NCBI GenBank assembly: GCA_030827165.1
Contig: JAURFB010000022.1
Span: forward strand, 1 to 34,770
Reading direction: 5' to 3'
DNA from: Marivivens sp.
GTDB lineage: Bacteria > Pseudomonadota > Alphaproteobacteria > Rhodobacterales > Rhodobacteraceae
DNA length: 34,770 nucleotides
Part shown: piece by piece, positions 1 to 9,321 of the stretch
How positions within the stretch are numbered: position 1 is the stretch's first letter
Layout: each line of letters begins with the position of its first letter
Notes under the pieces: generated by a model
The model's input: only the letters and a program-made list of their open reading frames with translations
Databases searched by the model: none
Told to the model about the DNA's origin: nothing
Made by a program: the position numbers and the translations under genes

Positions 1-1232
1 GAGGCGGCGGAGACCGCCTTGATCGCGCCGAGACCGTTGCGCTCGATGCATGGGATCTGAACAAGGCCGCGGATCGGGTCGCAGGTCATTCCGAGGTGAT
101 GCTCGAGCGCGATTTCGGCGGCGTTTTCCACCTGCTCGGGTGTGCCTCCCATGACCGCCGCCAGCCCCGCCGCCGCCATTGCCGAAGCGCTGCCAACTTC
201 CGCCTGACAGCCACATTCCGCGCCCGAGATCGAGGCGTTGAACTTGATGAGGCCACCGATGGCTGCCGCCGTCAGAAGGAAATCCGGCACCTTCGAAACA
301 GTCGCGCCCGGCACGTGATCAAGCCAGTAGCGGATCGTTGCCGGAATGACCCCCGCCGCGCCGTTGGTCGGGGCGGTCACAACCTGACCGCCGGCCGCGT
401 TCTCTTCGTTGACCGCCATCGCATAGGTCGACATCCAGTCGTTGATCGTATGGGGCGCGGAGAGGTTCATGCCGCGCTCGGCCAGAAGCGATTGATGAAT
501 CGCCCGCGCCCGCCGCTTGACCTTGAGCCCGCCCGGCAAAATGCCGTCGTTTTCAAGCCCGCGGTCGATGCAGTCGTTCATCACCTCCCAGATGCGGGCG
601 ATCCCCGTGTCAAGATCGGCGCCCTTTCGGCGGCTCAACTCGTTCTTGCGTTTCATCCCGGCGATGGTCAGGCCGCTTTCGGCGGCCATATCCAGCATTT
701 CCTTTGCGGATTTGAACGGGAAGGGAACGGCCGGGCCATCGTCGTGGTCCTTTCCGGCCGCCAGTTCTTCCTCGGTCAGGACGAAGCCGCCGCCAATCGA
801 ATAATAGGTGACCTGAGTGATCACGTCGCCTTGGGCATCCACGCCTTTGACCACCATGCCGTTGGCGTGGCCGGGCAGGTTGGGGCCATAGTCGAAGACG
901 AGGTGTTCCTTGGGGCGGAATTCCAGCGTCGGAAGCCCTTCGGGGCTGACAGTGCCCTCTGACGCGATGCGGGCGAGCTCGGTCTCGGCCTTTTCGGCGT
1001 CATAGTCATCCGCGCGGAAACCGGCGAGGCCGAGGATCGAGGCGCGGTCGGTGGCGTGACCCACGCCAGTGAAGGCGAGGCTGCCGTGCAGCGTCACACG
1101 TAGGCCCGCGACCTTGAAGGGCTGCCGCCGCAGATGATCGAGAAACAGCGCCCCGGCGACCATCGGGCCGATGGTGTGCGAGGAAGACGGGCCGACGCCC
1201 ACCTTGAACATATCGAAGACGGAGAGAAACAT
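1..1232 (-). CDS. sdaA: L-serine ammonia-lyase (partial, C-terminus beyond window)
   Basis: Deaminates L-serine to pyruvate and ammonia in the cytoplasm using an oxygen-labile [4Fe-4S] cluster. The 410 codons visible start at ATG 1230-1232 and run off the left edge; relatives of about 460 residues suggest roughly 50 residues are missing. The N-terminus carries the family motif GPSSSHTIGPM (about residues 14-24). Cluster-ligand cysteines are in place: C342 in ECGCQAEVG, C384 in MTCDPIRG and C395 in QIPCIERN, spacing that matches the single-chain type II serine dehydratases. The start directly abuts the TAA of the upstream GST gene (no gap), so the two are probably one operon with coupled translation. 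The assignment rests on motifs spread over the full visible length and is firm. Confidence 0.95.
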   Translation of the reverse strand, partial: MFLSVFDMFKVGVGPSSSHTIGPMVAGALFLDHLRRQPFKVAGLRVTLHGSLAFTGVGHATDRASILGLAGFRADDYDAEKAETELARIASEGTVSPEGLPTLEFRPKEHLVFDYGPNLPGHANGMVVKGVDAQGDVITQVTYYSIGGGFVLTEEELAAGKDHDDGPAVPFPFKSAKEMLDMAAESGLTIAGMKRKNELSRRKGADLDTGIARIWEVMNDCIDRGLENDGILPGGLKVKRRARAIHQSLLAERGMNLSAPHTINDWMSTYAMAVNEENAAGGQVVTAPTNGAAGVIPATIRYWLDHVPGATVSKVPDFLLTAAAIGGLIKFNASISGAECGCQAEVGSASAMAAAGLAAVMGGTPEQVENAAEIALEHHLGMTCDPIRGLVQIPCIERNGLGAIKAVSAA

Positions 1233-1913
1233 TTAGAGCGGCGATCCTTCGGGGGGATTGGGGTAGGTGGGTTCGGAGAAGGGTTTGTCGCCCAAGCCCT
1301 CCGCCTCGGCGCAGCGGCGCGAGGCCTCGGTTGCCTCGAAGCGGCGGGCAAAGGCCAGGAGGTTGGGATAGTCGGCTAGGTTCAGCCAGCCGGGATTGTT
1401 GCCATAGATCACCGGCCAGCGCAGCATCGGCGCAAGATAACAGCCGAGGATCGAGTCTTCCGTCAGCCAATTAGGCGCGGCGTTGTCCAGAAGATGAAGC
1501 TGGTTTCGGATCTGGAGGTGAACCGATCGGTCCAGTTCGCCCAGATGCTCGGCCGAAACGAGCCGTTCGGAATAAAACAGCACTCGCTCGGCGGCGTGAA
1601 GCTCGTTGGCCAGCCAGAACAGCCATTTGAGCCCGTCGCCACGGCTGGACGCGCCCGGCGGCGGGAAGAGCCTGCCCTCCTGTTCCGAAAGCCAAAGAAG
1701 GATAGCCGCCGTCTCGAACAAAGCGCCTAGGGGCGTTTCCAGTGTCGGGATGAGCCCATTGGGGTTGATCGCCAGATAGGCCGCCGAAGTATGTTGGCCC
1801 TTGCTGCGATCCACGAGCACGGCCTCATACGGCACGCCGAGCATCTCAAGCGCCAGCCGCACGCAGAGCGAGGCATTGTCGGGGGCATAGAAAAGGCGAA
1901 GCGGTGTGGTCAT
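1233..1913 (-). CDS. glutathione S-transferase family protein
   Basis: A 226-residue protein with the two-domain cytosolic GST layout: an N-terminal thioredoxin-like half (LRLFYAPDNASLCVRLAL, then NPNGLIPTLETPLGALFETAAI with the conserved cis-proline and glutathione-binding E/T-A region around residues 50-70) and a helical C-terminal half. GSTs conjugate or reduce using glutathione; the substrate cannot be read from the sequence. The residue near position 10-15 that usually activates glutathione is not obvious (Asn/Ala/Ser in PDNAS), so a Ser- or Cys-type beta/zeta-like assignment is only a guess. It precedes sdaA with no intergenic space. ATG 1911-1913 is the start that keeps the first beta strand; no strong Shine-Dalgarno is seen before it. 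Confidence 0.85.
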   Translation of the reverse strand: MTTPLRLFYAPDNASLCVRLALEMLGVPYEAVLVDRSKGQHTSAAYLAINPNGLIPTLETPLGALFETAAILLWLSEQEGRLFPPPGASSRGDGLKWLFWLANELHAAERVLFYSERLVSAEHLGELDRSVHLQIRNQLHLLDNAAPNWLTEDSILGCYLAPMLRWPVIYGNNPGWLNLADYPNLLAFARRFEATEASRRCAEAEGLGDKPFSEPTYPNPPEGSPL

Positions 1914-1950
1914 GTGACGAACCTAGGCGATTGCCGCGTGTGCGTCTGCC

Positions 1951-1975
1951 GGAAAGCGACATTTCCTATCGGAAA
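1951..1975. repeat. GGAAA/TTTCC alternating inverted repeats
   Basis: Between the divergent GST and rpiA genes, GGAAA (1951-1955), TTTCC (1962-1966) and GGAAA (1971-1975) can form two mutually exclusive short hairpins. The stems are only five base pairs, so this may be chance. The rest of the 1914-2078 gap shows a TATAAG (about 2045) that could be the rpiA -10 element but no convincing -35. Confidence 0.25.
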
Positions 1976-2078
1976 CCGCTGGCCCGAACTCGCCATCACG
2001 CCGCTTTGAGCCAGTCGCCTCTCGCGCCTGCCGAACATCTTTCCTATAAGCGGGAAGGAATCCCCAAGGAGACGCCCA

Positions 2079-2867
2079 ATGACCGGAGATCTCTCGCCTA
2101 TCGACAAGGCCAAATTCGTCGCTGCCAGGCGCGCGACCCAATATGTCCAGAGCGGCATGAAGGTTGGTCTCGGCACCGGCTCGACCGCCGCCTGGCTGGT
2201 CAAGTGCCTGGGCGAGATGGTCCGCGACGAAGGCCTGCGCATCAAGGGCGTGCCCACCTCGACCCGCACCGCCGAACTGGCGCGGCAGGTGGGTATCGAG
2301 GTGATCACGCTCGACGAGGCCAAATGGCTCGACGTGACCATCGACGGGGCAGACGAGTTTGACGCCGATCTCAACCTTATCAAAGGCGGCGGCGGGGCGC
2401 ATCTTCAGGAAAAGATCGTGGCGACCGCCTCGGATCAGATGATCGTCATCGCCGACATTTCAAAGCAGGTGGATACGCTTGGCGCTTTCCCGCTGCCGCT
2501 CGAAGTGATCCCCTTTGGCTGGCAGACGACCAAGACGCTTGTCGAAGAGGCGCTGATCGGTCTGGATGTTCTGGGCCGCAACACCAGCCTGCGCATGAAG
2601 GGCGACGCCCCCTTCATCACCGACGAGGGCAATCACATCCTTGATCTTCACCTCAACCGGATCGGCAACGCCCGCCAGCTGAGCCTCGTGCTCAATCAGA
2701 TCCCCGGCGTGGTTGAAAACGGGCTGTTCATCGATATCTGTGACGCGGTGGTCATCGGCTATGGCGATGGTCGCGTCGAGGTTCGGGATATCAACGAAGG
2801 CACAGTGGACGAGATGAAGTATGATTTCCTGACCAAGGACAACATCTTCACCGACATCTCGGACTAG
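2079..2867 (+). CDS. rpiA: ribose-5-phosphate isomerase A
   Basis: Interconverts ribose 5-phosphate and ribulose 5-phosphate in the non-oxidative pentose phosphate (and Calvin) pathway. The 262-residue chain is slightly longer than the roughly 220-residue E. coli enzyme. Family motifs are present: phosphate-binding GLGTGST at 30-36, DGADE at 89-93, and KGGGGA (102-107) followed by the catalytic Glu-Lys pair in QEKIVA (E111, K112). The start is set by AAGGAG (about 2069-2073) spaced correctly before ATG 2079. The glutathione reductase gene starts two bases after the stop, so the two are very probably co-transcribed, linking NADPH/pentose metabolism with glutathione recycling. Confidence 0.97.
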   Translation: MTGDLSPIDKAKFVAARRATQYVQSGMKVGLGTGSTAAWLVKCLGEMVRDEGLRIKGVPTSTRTAELARQVGIEVITLDEAKWLDVTIDGADEFDADLNLIKGGGGAHLQEKIVATASDQMIVIADISKQVDTLGAFPLPLEVIPFGWQTTKTLVEEALIGLDVLGRNTSLRMKGDAPFITDEGNHILDLHLNRIGNARQLSLVLNQIPGVVENGLFIDICDAVVIGYGDGRVEVRDINEGTVDEMKYDFLTKDNIFTDISD

Positions 2868-2869
2868 GC

Positions 2870-4225
2870 ATGACCTACGACTACGACCTATTTGTGATTG
2901 GCGGCGGCTCGGGCGGCGTCCGGGCGGCGCGGGTGGCGGCGGCCGACGGGGTTCGTGTAGCTCTGGCCGAAGAAGACCGGATGGGCGGCACCTGTGTTAT
3001 CCGCGGCTGCGTTCCGAAGAAACTCATGGTCTTCGCCAGCGAGTTCAGCGAAGCGATCAGTGATGCCCGGGCCTACGGCTGGGATCTGGCAGACGGCAAA
3101 TTCGACTGGAGCGTCTTTCGCACCAAGCTCTATGCCCAGCTTGATTTCCTGGAAGGCGTTTATCGTCGGATGCTCGATACCTCGGGCGTGACGACCTACA
3201 ACGCCCGCGCGACCGTGAAGGACGCCCACCACGTCGCCCTTTCAACCGGTGAGGTGATCAGTGCGGGTCACATCCTGATTGCCACCGGCGGGCTTCCGGT
3301 GCGTCCCGATCAACAGGGGGCCGAGTTCGGCATCACCTCGAACGACATTTTCCTCCTCGAGAAGCTGCCCGCCTCGATCCTGATCATCGGTGGCGGATAT
3401 ATCGCCTGCGAATTCGCCGGAATTCTCAACGGCCTTGGCGTCAGGGTCACGCAGTTCTACCGCGGCGAGCAGATTCTGCGCGGCTTTGATGGCGAGGCAA
3501 GGGGGATGATCGCCGACCAGATGCGCGGGCGCGGCGTCGATCTGCACTGCGGAACGTCGATACTGGCGATGGAAAAGCGGGACGATGGGGTCTGGGTCAA
3601 GTCCAGCAACGGCACGGAGGCTGTTTATGAGCGCGTGCTCTTTGCTACGGGCCGAGCGCCGAACACAAAAGGCCTTGGGCTGGCGGAAGCCGGTGTCAAG
3701 CTGGGGCGGAACGGCGAAGTGGTGGTCGATGGCTATTCCCAGTCGAGTGTTCCGTCGATCTATGCCGTGGGAGACGTGACCGACCGCGTGCAGCTTACCC
3801 CTGTGGCGATCCGAGAAGGCATGGCCTTTGTGGAAACGGTATTTCGGGGCAACCCGACCAAGGTCGATCATCACCTGATCCCCTCGGCTGTGTTTACCCA
3901 GCCCGAGTTCGGCACCATCGGCCTCACCGAAGAGGCCGCGCGGGAACAGGAACCGATCGAGGTCTATGTTGCAAGTTTCCGGCCCATGCAGCACTCATTT
4001 GTCGGCCGGAGCGATCGGGCATTGATGAAGCTAATCGTCAGTCAGGCGACCCGCAAGGTTCTGGGCTGTCATATCGTCGCCGATAATGCGGGTGAAATGA
4101 TCCAGTTGGCGGGTATCGCCGTCAAGATGGGCGCGACCAAAGAGGATTTCGACCGCACGGTCGCCGTTCACCCAACGATGGCCGAAGAACTGGTCACGAT
4201 CAAAACGCCGGTCCGAACGGCTTGA
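2870..4225 (+). CDS. gor: glutathione-disulfide reductase
   Basis: NADPH-dependent flavoenzyme that reduces GSSG to two GSH in the cytoplasm. The 451 residues show the class I pyridine nucleotide-disulfide oxidoreductase order: FAD dinucleotide-binding GGGSGG (11-16), redox disulfide in GGTCVIRGCVPKK (C42, C47), second Rossmann motif GGGYIACEFAG near residue 175, the FAD motif ending YAVGDVTD, and the C-terminal interface His-Glu pair in HPTMAEE (H434, E439). The GR-specific arginine stretch YRGEQILRGFD after the NADPH Rossmann strand supports NADPH and glutathione rather than lipoamide or mercury. It follows rpiA by two bases. No strong ribosome site of its own is visible, consistent with translational coupling. 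Confidence 0.95.
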   Translation: MTYDYDLFVIGGGSGGVRAARVAAADGVRVALAEEDRMGGTCVIRGCVPKKLMVFASEFSEAISDARAYGWDLADGKFDWSVFRTKLYAQLDFLEGVYRRMLDTSGVTTYNARATVKDAHHVALSTGEVISAGHILIATGGLPVRPDQQGAEFGITSNDIFLLEKLPASILIIGGGYIACEFAGILNGLGVRVTQFYRGEQILRGFDGEARGMIADQMRGRGVDLHCGTSILAMEKRDDGVWVKSSNGTEAVYERVLFATGRAPNTKGLGLAEAGVKLGRNGEVVVDGYSQSSVPSIYAVGDVTDRVQLTPVAIREGMAFVETVFRGNPTKVDHHLIPSAVFTQPEFGTIGLTEEAAREQEPIEVYVASFRPMQHSFVGRSDRALMKLIVSQATRKVLGCHIVADNAGEMIQLAGIAVKMGATKEDFDRTVAVHPTMAEELVTIKTPVRTA

Positions 4226-4293
4226 TTTCTGAGCCCGCGGACCCAATTTGAAAAAAGACCTGCCCTGAAAGGGCGAAAGGGAGAAAAGAACTT

Positions 4294-5439
4294 ATGGCTG
4301 GAAATTCAGGCGGCCCTTGGGGCGGCGGCGGAGGCAACCGAGGCGGATCCGGAGGCGGCGACGATCAGAACCGTGGCGGTCGGCGCCCGGGCAATGACGG
4401 ACCGCAGATCCCCGAAATCGACGAGTTGGTAAACAAGGGCCGCGAACAGCTTCGCGTTCTGATGGGGGGCGGCGGTGGCCGGCGTCCGAACGGCGACGGG
4501 CAAGGCGGCGGCGAAGGCCCGCGCCTGACGCGCGGCACTGTCATGCTCGGTCTGGGCGCTGCGGCGATCATGTGGGGCCTTGCGTCCTTCTACACCGTCA
4601 AGCCCGAAGAACAATCGGTCGAGCTGTTCCTCGGCAGCTATTACAAGACAGGTGCGCCGGGCCTCAACTTTGCGCCCTGGCCGCTGGTGACTGCCGAAGT
4701 GATCCCGTTCACGTCGGAACGTATCATCGAGATCGGCACCTCGCGCTCGGGTCAGGATGCGGGCCTGATGCTGACGGGCGACGAGAACATCGTCGACATC
4801 GATTTTCAGGTCGTCTGGAATATTTCGAGTTCGCGGGAATTCCTGTTCAACCTCGCCGATCCGGCCGCCACGATCGAGGCTGTCGCGGAATCGGCCATGC
4901 GCGAAATCATCGCGCAATCGCAGCTTTCGCCGATCCTCAACCGTGATCGCGGCTCGATAAGCGACCGTCTGACCGACATGATCCAGTCGACGCTCGACAG
5001 CTATCAGAGCGGTGTGAATGTCGTGCGGGTCAACTTTGACAAGGCCGACCCGCCCGAACCGGTGATCGCCTCGTTCCGCAAGGTTCAGGACGCCGAGCAG
5101 GAACGTGACCGTCTGCAAAACGTCGCCGACGCCTATTCGAACCGTGTTCTGGCCGAGGCCCGCGGTGAAGCCGCGCAGGTTCTGGAGCAGGCCGAGGGCT
5201 ATCGGGCCCAGGCCATCAACGAAGCCGAGGGCGAGGCGAGTCGCTTCCTTGCGGTGCTTGAAGAATATCAAAAAGCGCCAGACGTGACCCGTCGTCGGCT
5301 TTACCTAGAAACGATGGAAAGGGTGCTTGCCGGCATGAACGTGATGTTGCTCGACGAGGCATCGCAGGGCGGGCAGGGTGTTGTCCCCTATCTGCCGCTG
5401 AATGAAATCGGCCGAACCACGCAAGGAGGGAGCAACTGA
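4294..5439 (+). CDS. hflK: FtsH protease activity modulator HflK
   Basis: Inner-membrane SPFH/band 7 protein that with HflC forms a large cage around FtsH and modulates its proteolysis. The 381 residues comprise a glycine-rich, low-complexity cytoplasmic N-terminus (1-75, many Gly-Gly runs and arginines), one transmembrane helix (about 81-101, from GTVMLGLGAA), an SPFH domain (about 100-290) and an alanine/glutamate-rich coiled region (EQERDRLQNVADAYSNRVLA, about 270-330). The Gly-rich head is typical of HflK. AAAGGGAG precedes ATG 4294. The last base of its TGA is the first of hflC ATG, so translation of the pair is coupled. Confidence 0.95.
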   Translation: MAGNSGGPWGGGGGNRGGSGGGDDQNRGGRRPGNDGPQIPEIDELVNKGREQLRVLMGGGGGRRPNGDGQGGGEGPRLTRGTVMLGLGAAAIMWGLASFYTVKPEEQSVELFLGSYYKTGAPGLNFAPWPLVTAEVIPFTSERIIEIGTSRSGQDAGLMLTGDENIVDIDFQVVWNISSSREFLFNLADPAATIEAVAESAMREIIAQSQLSPILNRDRGSISDRLTDMIQSTLDSYQSGVNVVRVNFDKADPPEPVIASFRKVQDAEQERDRLQNVADAYSNRVLAEARGEAAQVLEQAEGYRAQAINEAEGEASRFLAVLEEYQKAPDVTRRRLYLETMERVLAGMNVMLLDEASQGGQGVVPYLPLNEIGRTTQGGSN

Positions 5440-6317
5440 TGGGACGCTCAGCTTATTTGATCCCGATCCTCGTTGCGGTGGTCGCTGCCGCCCTGTCGTC
5501 GGTCTTTATCGTCGACGAGCGCCAGAAAGTTCTGGTGCTGCAATTCGGCCAGATCGTGAAGGTTCAGGAAGAACCCGGACTTGGCTTCAAGATCCCGCTC
5601 ATTCAAGAGCTTGTGCGCTATGACGACCGGATCCTGAGCCGCGACATGACCTCGCTCGAAGTCACCCCGTCGGACGACCGCCGCCTGATGGTAGATGCCT
5701 TCGCGCGCTATCGCATCATCGATGTCGAGAAATTCCGTCAGGCGGTGGGCGGTGGTGGGCAGGAGCTTGCCGCCAACCGGCTCGATTCCATCTTGCGGGC
5801 CAATACCCGTGAGGTTCTGGGCTCGGTGAGGTCCAATGACATCCTCTCTGTCGATCGCGCCGCGCTGATGCTGCGCATCCGCAATGCGGCGATCGACGAG
5901 GCGCAGGATCTCGGGCTTCAGGTGATCGACGTCCGCCTCAAGCGCACCGATCTTCCGCCGTCCAACCTCAACGCGACCTACGAGCGGATGAAGGCCGAGC
6001 GGGAACGCGAAGCGGCCGACGAGATTGCCCGCGGCAACGAAGCGGCGCTGCGGGTCCGCGCACTGGCCGACCGGACGGCGGTCGAGCTTGTCTCGGACGC
6101 GCGCCGTCAGTCGGAAATCGTTCGCGGCGAGGCCGACGCCAAACGCAACGCCATCTTTGCCGATGCCTTCGGGCGCGATCCGGAGTTCTTCGAGTTCTAT
6201 CGCTCGATGACCGCCTACGCCCGCGCCATTGGCGGCGGCAACAGCTCGATCGTGGTTTCGCCCGATAGCGAATTCTTCGATTACCTGCTGTCGGATACGG
6301 CGAAGGTTTCGCAGTAG
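5439..6317 (+). CDS. hflC: protease modulator HflC
   Basis: Partner of HflK in the FtsH-regulating membrane complex. The 292 residues have an N-terminal signal-anchor helix (about residues 5-24) followed immediately by VDERQKVLVLQFGQIVK, the usual start of the HflC SPFH domain, then the SPFH body to about 190 and a charged coiled-coil region (MKAEREREAADEIARGNEAA). The C-terminus has the HflC signature FEFYRSMTAYARAI near 245-258. It overlaps hflK by one base and is followed one base later by a small DUF2065 gene, an arrangement frequent in alphaproteobacteria. Confidence 0.95.
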   Translation: MGRSAYLIPILVAVVAAALSSVFIVDERQKVLVLQFGQIVKVQEEPGLGFKIPLIQELVRYDDRILSRDMTSLEVTPSDDRRLMVDAFARYRIIDVEKFRQAVGGGGQELAANRLDSILRANTREVLGSVRSNDILSVDRAALMLRIRNAAIDEAQDLGLQVIDVRLKRTDLPPSNLNATYERMKAEREREAADEIARGNEAALRVRALADRTAVELVSDARRQSEIVRGEADAKRNAIFADAFGRDPEFFEFYRSMTAYARAIGGGNSSIVVSPDSEFFDYLLSDTAKVSQ

Positions 6318-6318
6318 C

Positions 6319-6513
6319 ATGGCCACGATCGTTCTGGCGATCGGTGCTGTTCTTGTGGTGGAGGGGCTGGTCTATGCGCTGGCCCCTTCTGCTATCGAAA
6401 AGCTGTTTGACGCCTATCGCAGCCTTTCCATCGACCAGCGGCGCGTGATGGGGCTTGTCTCCGTCGCGCTGGGCGTGGGGCTGTGCTGGCTCGCGCGTCA
6501 GATGGGGCTGTGA
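6319..6513 (+). CDS. DUF2065 family small inner-membrane protein
   Basis: A 64-residue protein starting at ATG 6319-6321, one base after the hflC stop. Two hydrophobic segments are visible: about residues 2-21 (ATIVLAIGAVLVVEGLVYAL) and about 43-60 (GLVSVALGVGLCWLA), separated by a short loop with IEKLFDAYRSL. Length, two-helix layout and position after hflKC match DUF2065. A longer in-frame reading from 6229 would overlap hflC and has no support. Function is unknown; the neighbourhood suggests a role near the FtsH-HflKC membrane quality-control complex, which is inference only. Confidence 0.85.
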   Translation: MATIVLAIGAVLVVEGLVYALAPSAIEKLFDAYRSLSIDQRRVMGLVSVALGVGLCWLARQMGL

Positions 6514-6540
6514 CAGCCGCTCACGGGCAAGTGACAGGTT

Positions 6541-6568
6541 GGGAAATGACAAGGCGTTGTTATTTCCC
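6541..6568. repeat. long imperfect inverted repeat in degP leader
   Basis: GGGAAATGACAA (6541-6552) and TTGTTATTTCCC (6557-6568) are inverted copies with one mismatch, around a GGCG centre. This could be a dyad operator or an RNA hairpin in the degP leader. There is no U-run after it, so it is not a good terminator for hflKC. Confidence 0.6.
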
Positions 6569-6594
6569 CCTTCGGGGCCAATTATCGCTCATAT

Positions 6595-6611
6595 CCATCC
6601 CGAAAGGATGG
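6595..6611 (+). promoter_or_regulatory. small hairpin upstream of degP ribosome site
   Basis: CCATCC (6595-6600) and GGATGG (6606-6611) flank a CGAAA loop, just upstream of the AGGAG at 6625. A further CCCC-TTC-GGGG stem lies at about 6567-6577, overlapping the edge of the larger inverted repeat. Together they make a folded leader likely in the mRNA; a regulatory role is inference. Confidence 0.4.
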
Positions 6612-6635
6612 CCGATCAGCAAACAGGAGCTTGTC

Positions 6636-8108
6636 GTGATACCCAGAACCCTCGTAGCCGCACGCTCGACCTCGCGCCCCGTGTCGATGATGCTTCTGGC
6701 GCTTTCGGTTCTCGCGCTGTTTTTCGCGCAGGCCGCGCCCAGTCCGGCGCAGTCGCGCCCCGATACCTTCGCCGACCTTGTCGAACAGGTCAGCCCCGCG
6801 GTCGTCAATATCACCACGACTACGGTGATTGACGCCAGTGCCGCGCCGAACGGCGCCATGCCGCAGGAAAACCCCTTTGAAGGAACGCCGTTCGAGGATT
6901 TCTTCCGGGATTTCAACGATCAAGGCATGGGGCCGCGCGGCCCGCAAAGGGCAACTTCGCTTGGCTCGGGTTTCGTCATCTCAGCCGACGGCTACGTTGT
7001 CACCAACAACCATGTGATTGAAGATGCCGACGAGATCCTGATCGAATTCTTTTCCGGCGAAATCCTGCCCGCAACGCTTATCGGCACTGATCCCGCGGTG
7101 GATATTGCGCTGCTTAAGGTCGATGCTTCCGACCTCGCCTTTGTCGCCTTCGCCGACAGCGATTCCGCCCGGGTGGGCGATTGGGTGCTCGCCGTCGGCA
7201 ATCCGCTGGGGCAAGGGTTCTCGGTCTCGGCGGGCATCGTCTCGGCCCGCAACCGCGAGCTTTCGGGAACCTATGACGATTACATCCAGACCGATGCCGC
7301 GATCAACCGCGGCAATTCGGGCGGCCCGCTGTTCAACCTCTACGGCGAGGTCATCGGTGTGAACACGGCGATCCTCTCGCCCAACGGCGGCTCGATCGGG
7401 ATCGGCTTTTCCATGGCCTCGAACGTGGTCAAGGCCGTGGTCGATCAACTGATGCAATATGGCGAGACCCGCCGTGGCTGGCTGGGCGTGCGTATCCAGG
7501 ATCTGAGCGAGGATATGGTCGATGCCATCCCCGGCCTGACCTCGACCGCCGGCGCTCTGGTGACGGATGTGCCCGAAGGGCCGGCGTTTGACGCAGGTCT
7601 GAAGCCGGGCGACGTGATCTGGCGTTTCAACGGCCGCGACGTTCCCGATACCCGCGCCTTGGTGCGGATGGTCGGAGCCGCGCCGGTGGGGATGGAGGCG
7701 ACTGTCGATGTCTTGCGCGGGGGTGACGAGATCACCTTCGGCGTGACCCTCGGCCGCCGCGAAACCGCCGAAGCCGCGCAGAACGGCCAACCTGCCCCGA
7801 TGGAACCGCAGACAGAAGACATTCTGGGGATGACCCTGTCGGAGCTGACGCCCGAAATGGAAGAGAGATACCAGACCGGCGCGGCGCAAGGCGTCATCAT
7901 CACCTCGGTTGCGCCGCTGAGCGATGCCGAGGACAAGGGGCTTGCGCCGGGTGATGTCATTACCGAGGCATCGCAGGCACCGTTGTCGAGCCTCTCCGAG
8001 CTGAAAGACCGGATCGGCGAGGCGCAGGACAGCGGCCGCAAGTCGATCCTTCTCAGGATCAGCCGGGGCGGCGAGCCGTTGTTCGTGGCTCTCTCGGTCG
8101 AAGAGTGA
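6636..8108 (+). CDS. degP: Do/DegP-family periplasmic serine endoprotease
   Basis: Periplasmic trypsin-like protease/chaperone of the HtrA family that removes misfolded envelope proteins. The preferred start is GTG 6636, because AGGAG (6625-6629) sits six bases upstream and it yields a normal signal peptide; this gives 490 residues. A basic N-region is followed by a hydrophobic core (about 18-33) and a cut near APSPAQS. The catalytic triad is visible: H126 in TNNHVIE, D156 in DPAVDIALL and S228 in NRGNSGGPL. Two PDZ domains follow (about 290-375 and 395-490). An upstream in-frame ATG at 6483 lies inside DUF2065 and is rejected; ATG 6687 would remove the basic N-region. It follows the hflKC block, fitting envelope quality control. 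MucD/DegQ are alternative family names. Confidence 0.93.
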   Translation: MIPRTLVAARSTSRPVSMMLLALSVLALFFAQAAPSPAQSRPDTFADLVEQVSPAVVNITTTTVIDASAAPNGAMPQENPFEGTPFEDFFRDFNDQGMGPRGPQRATSLGSGFVISADGYVVTNNHVIEDADEILIEFFSGEILPATLIGTDPAVDIALLKVDASDLAFVAFADSDSARVGDWVLAVGNPLGQGFSVSAGIVSARNRELSGTYDDYIQTDAAINRGNSGGPLFNLYGEVIGVNTAILSPNGGSIGIGFSMASNVVKAVVDQLMQYGETRRGWLGVRIQDLSEDMVDAIPGLTSTAGALVTDVPEGPAFDAGLKPGDVIWRFNGRDVPDTRALVRMVGAAPVGMEATVDVLRGGDEITFGVTLGRRETAEAAQNGQPAPMEPQTEDILGMTLSELTPEMEERYQTGAAQGVIITSVAPLSDAEDKGLAPGDVITEASQAPLSSLSELKDRIGEAQDSGRKSILLRISRGGEPLFVALSVEE

Positions 8109-8129
8109 CCGACCTGGCATGGAATGCAG

Positions 8130-8155
8130 AGGGCGCCTTCGGGCGCCCTTTATTC
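8130..8155 (+). terminator. intrinsic terminator after degP
   Basis: AGGGCGCC (8130-8137), a TTCG tetraloop closed by C-G, GGCGCCCT (8142-8149), then TTATT. It lies 22 bases after the degP stop. Confidence 0.85.
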
Positions 8156-8184
8156 ATTTCAAAGGGCTGAAGCGAATGTGAGAC

Positions 8185-8619
<435 letters not shown>

Positions 8620-8620
<1 letters not shown>

Positions 8621-9321
8621 TGCGGCATTGGCCGGGCCTCCTGTGCGGGGCAGTGCTTGGCCTGATGCCAGTGGTCGCCGCGAGCGAGATCGTATCGGCC
8701 ACCTACGCGGAACCGACCCAGCGCTATCAGCACGGCGTTTTTGGCGAGACCGAGGAATGGGGTGCCCTGGCGTTTGAGTTGAGCTCGGGTCAAAAGATGA
8801 TCCTTCGCCTGCCCGAAACCCGTGTTTTCGAAGATATCGCCCCGCGCCTGATCGACGTCGATGGCGATGGCCTGTCCGAGATGGTTGTCGTCGAAACCGA
8901 CATCGCGCTTGGCGCACGGCTCGCAATCTATGATGAGGCGGGCCTGGTGGCCGCGACGCCGTTCATCGGCCAGACCCACCGTTGGCTGGCGCCGATTGGC
9001 GGGGTCGACCTCGACGGGGACGGTTTCGTCGAGCTGGCCTATATCGACCGCCCGCATCTGGCCCGCCTTTTGCGCATCTGGCGTTTCAAGGACGGGGCGC
9101 TTGTCGAGGTTGCTCAGGCCGAGGACCTGACCAATCACCGCTTTGGCGATCCCGGCATCAGCGGCGGCCTGCGCGATTGCGGCGAGGGGCCAGAGATGAT
9201 CATGGCCGACACCAGATGGTCGCGCACGATCGCCTCAAGGCTTGTCCAGGGCAAGATCGAGAGCCGGATCGTCTCGGACGGCGTCGATTTCGCCGCCGCG
9301 CTCGCCTGCCTGCTGCCCTAG
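8620..9321 (+). CDS. secreted FG-GAP/VCBS-repeat protein
   Basis: A 233-residue protein with a signal peptide (MRHWPGLLCGAVLGLMPVVA, cleavage near 21-22). Two calcium-loop-like FG-GAP/VCBS motifs are visible: DVDGDGLSEM at 79-88 and DLDGDGFVEL at 130-139, each followed by a beta strand, suggesting part of a beta-propeller. The two cysteines near 175 and 230 could form a disulfide in the periplasm. Function is not known. It is translationally coupled to the ferredoxin gene (TGATG overlap), although the product is exported and the ferredoxin is cytoplasmic. Its 3' end overlaps the convergent cobS by four bases. Confidence 0.8.
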
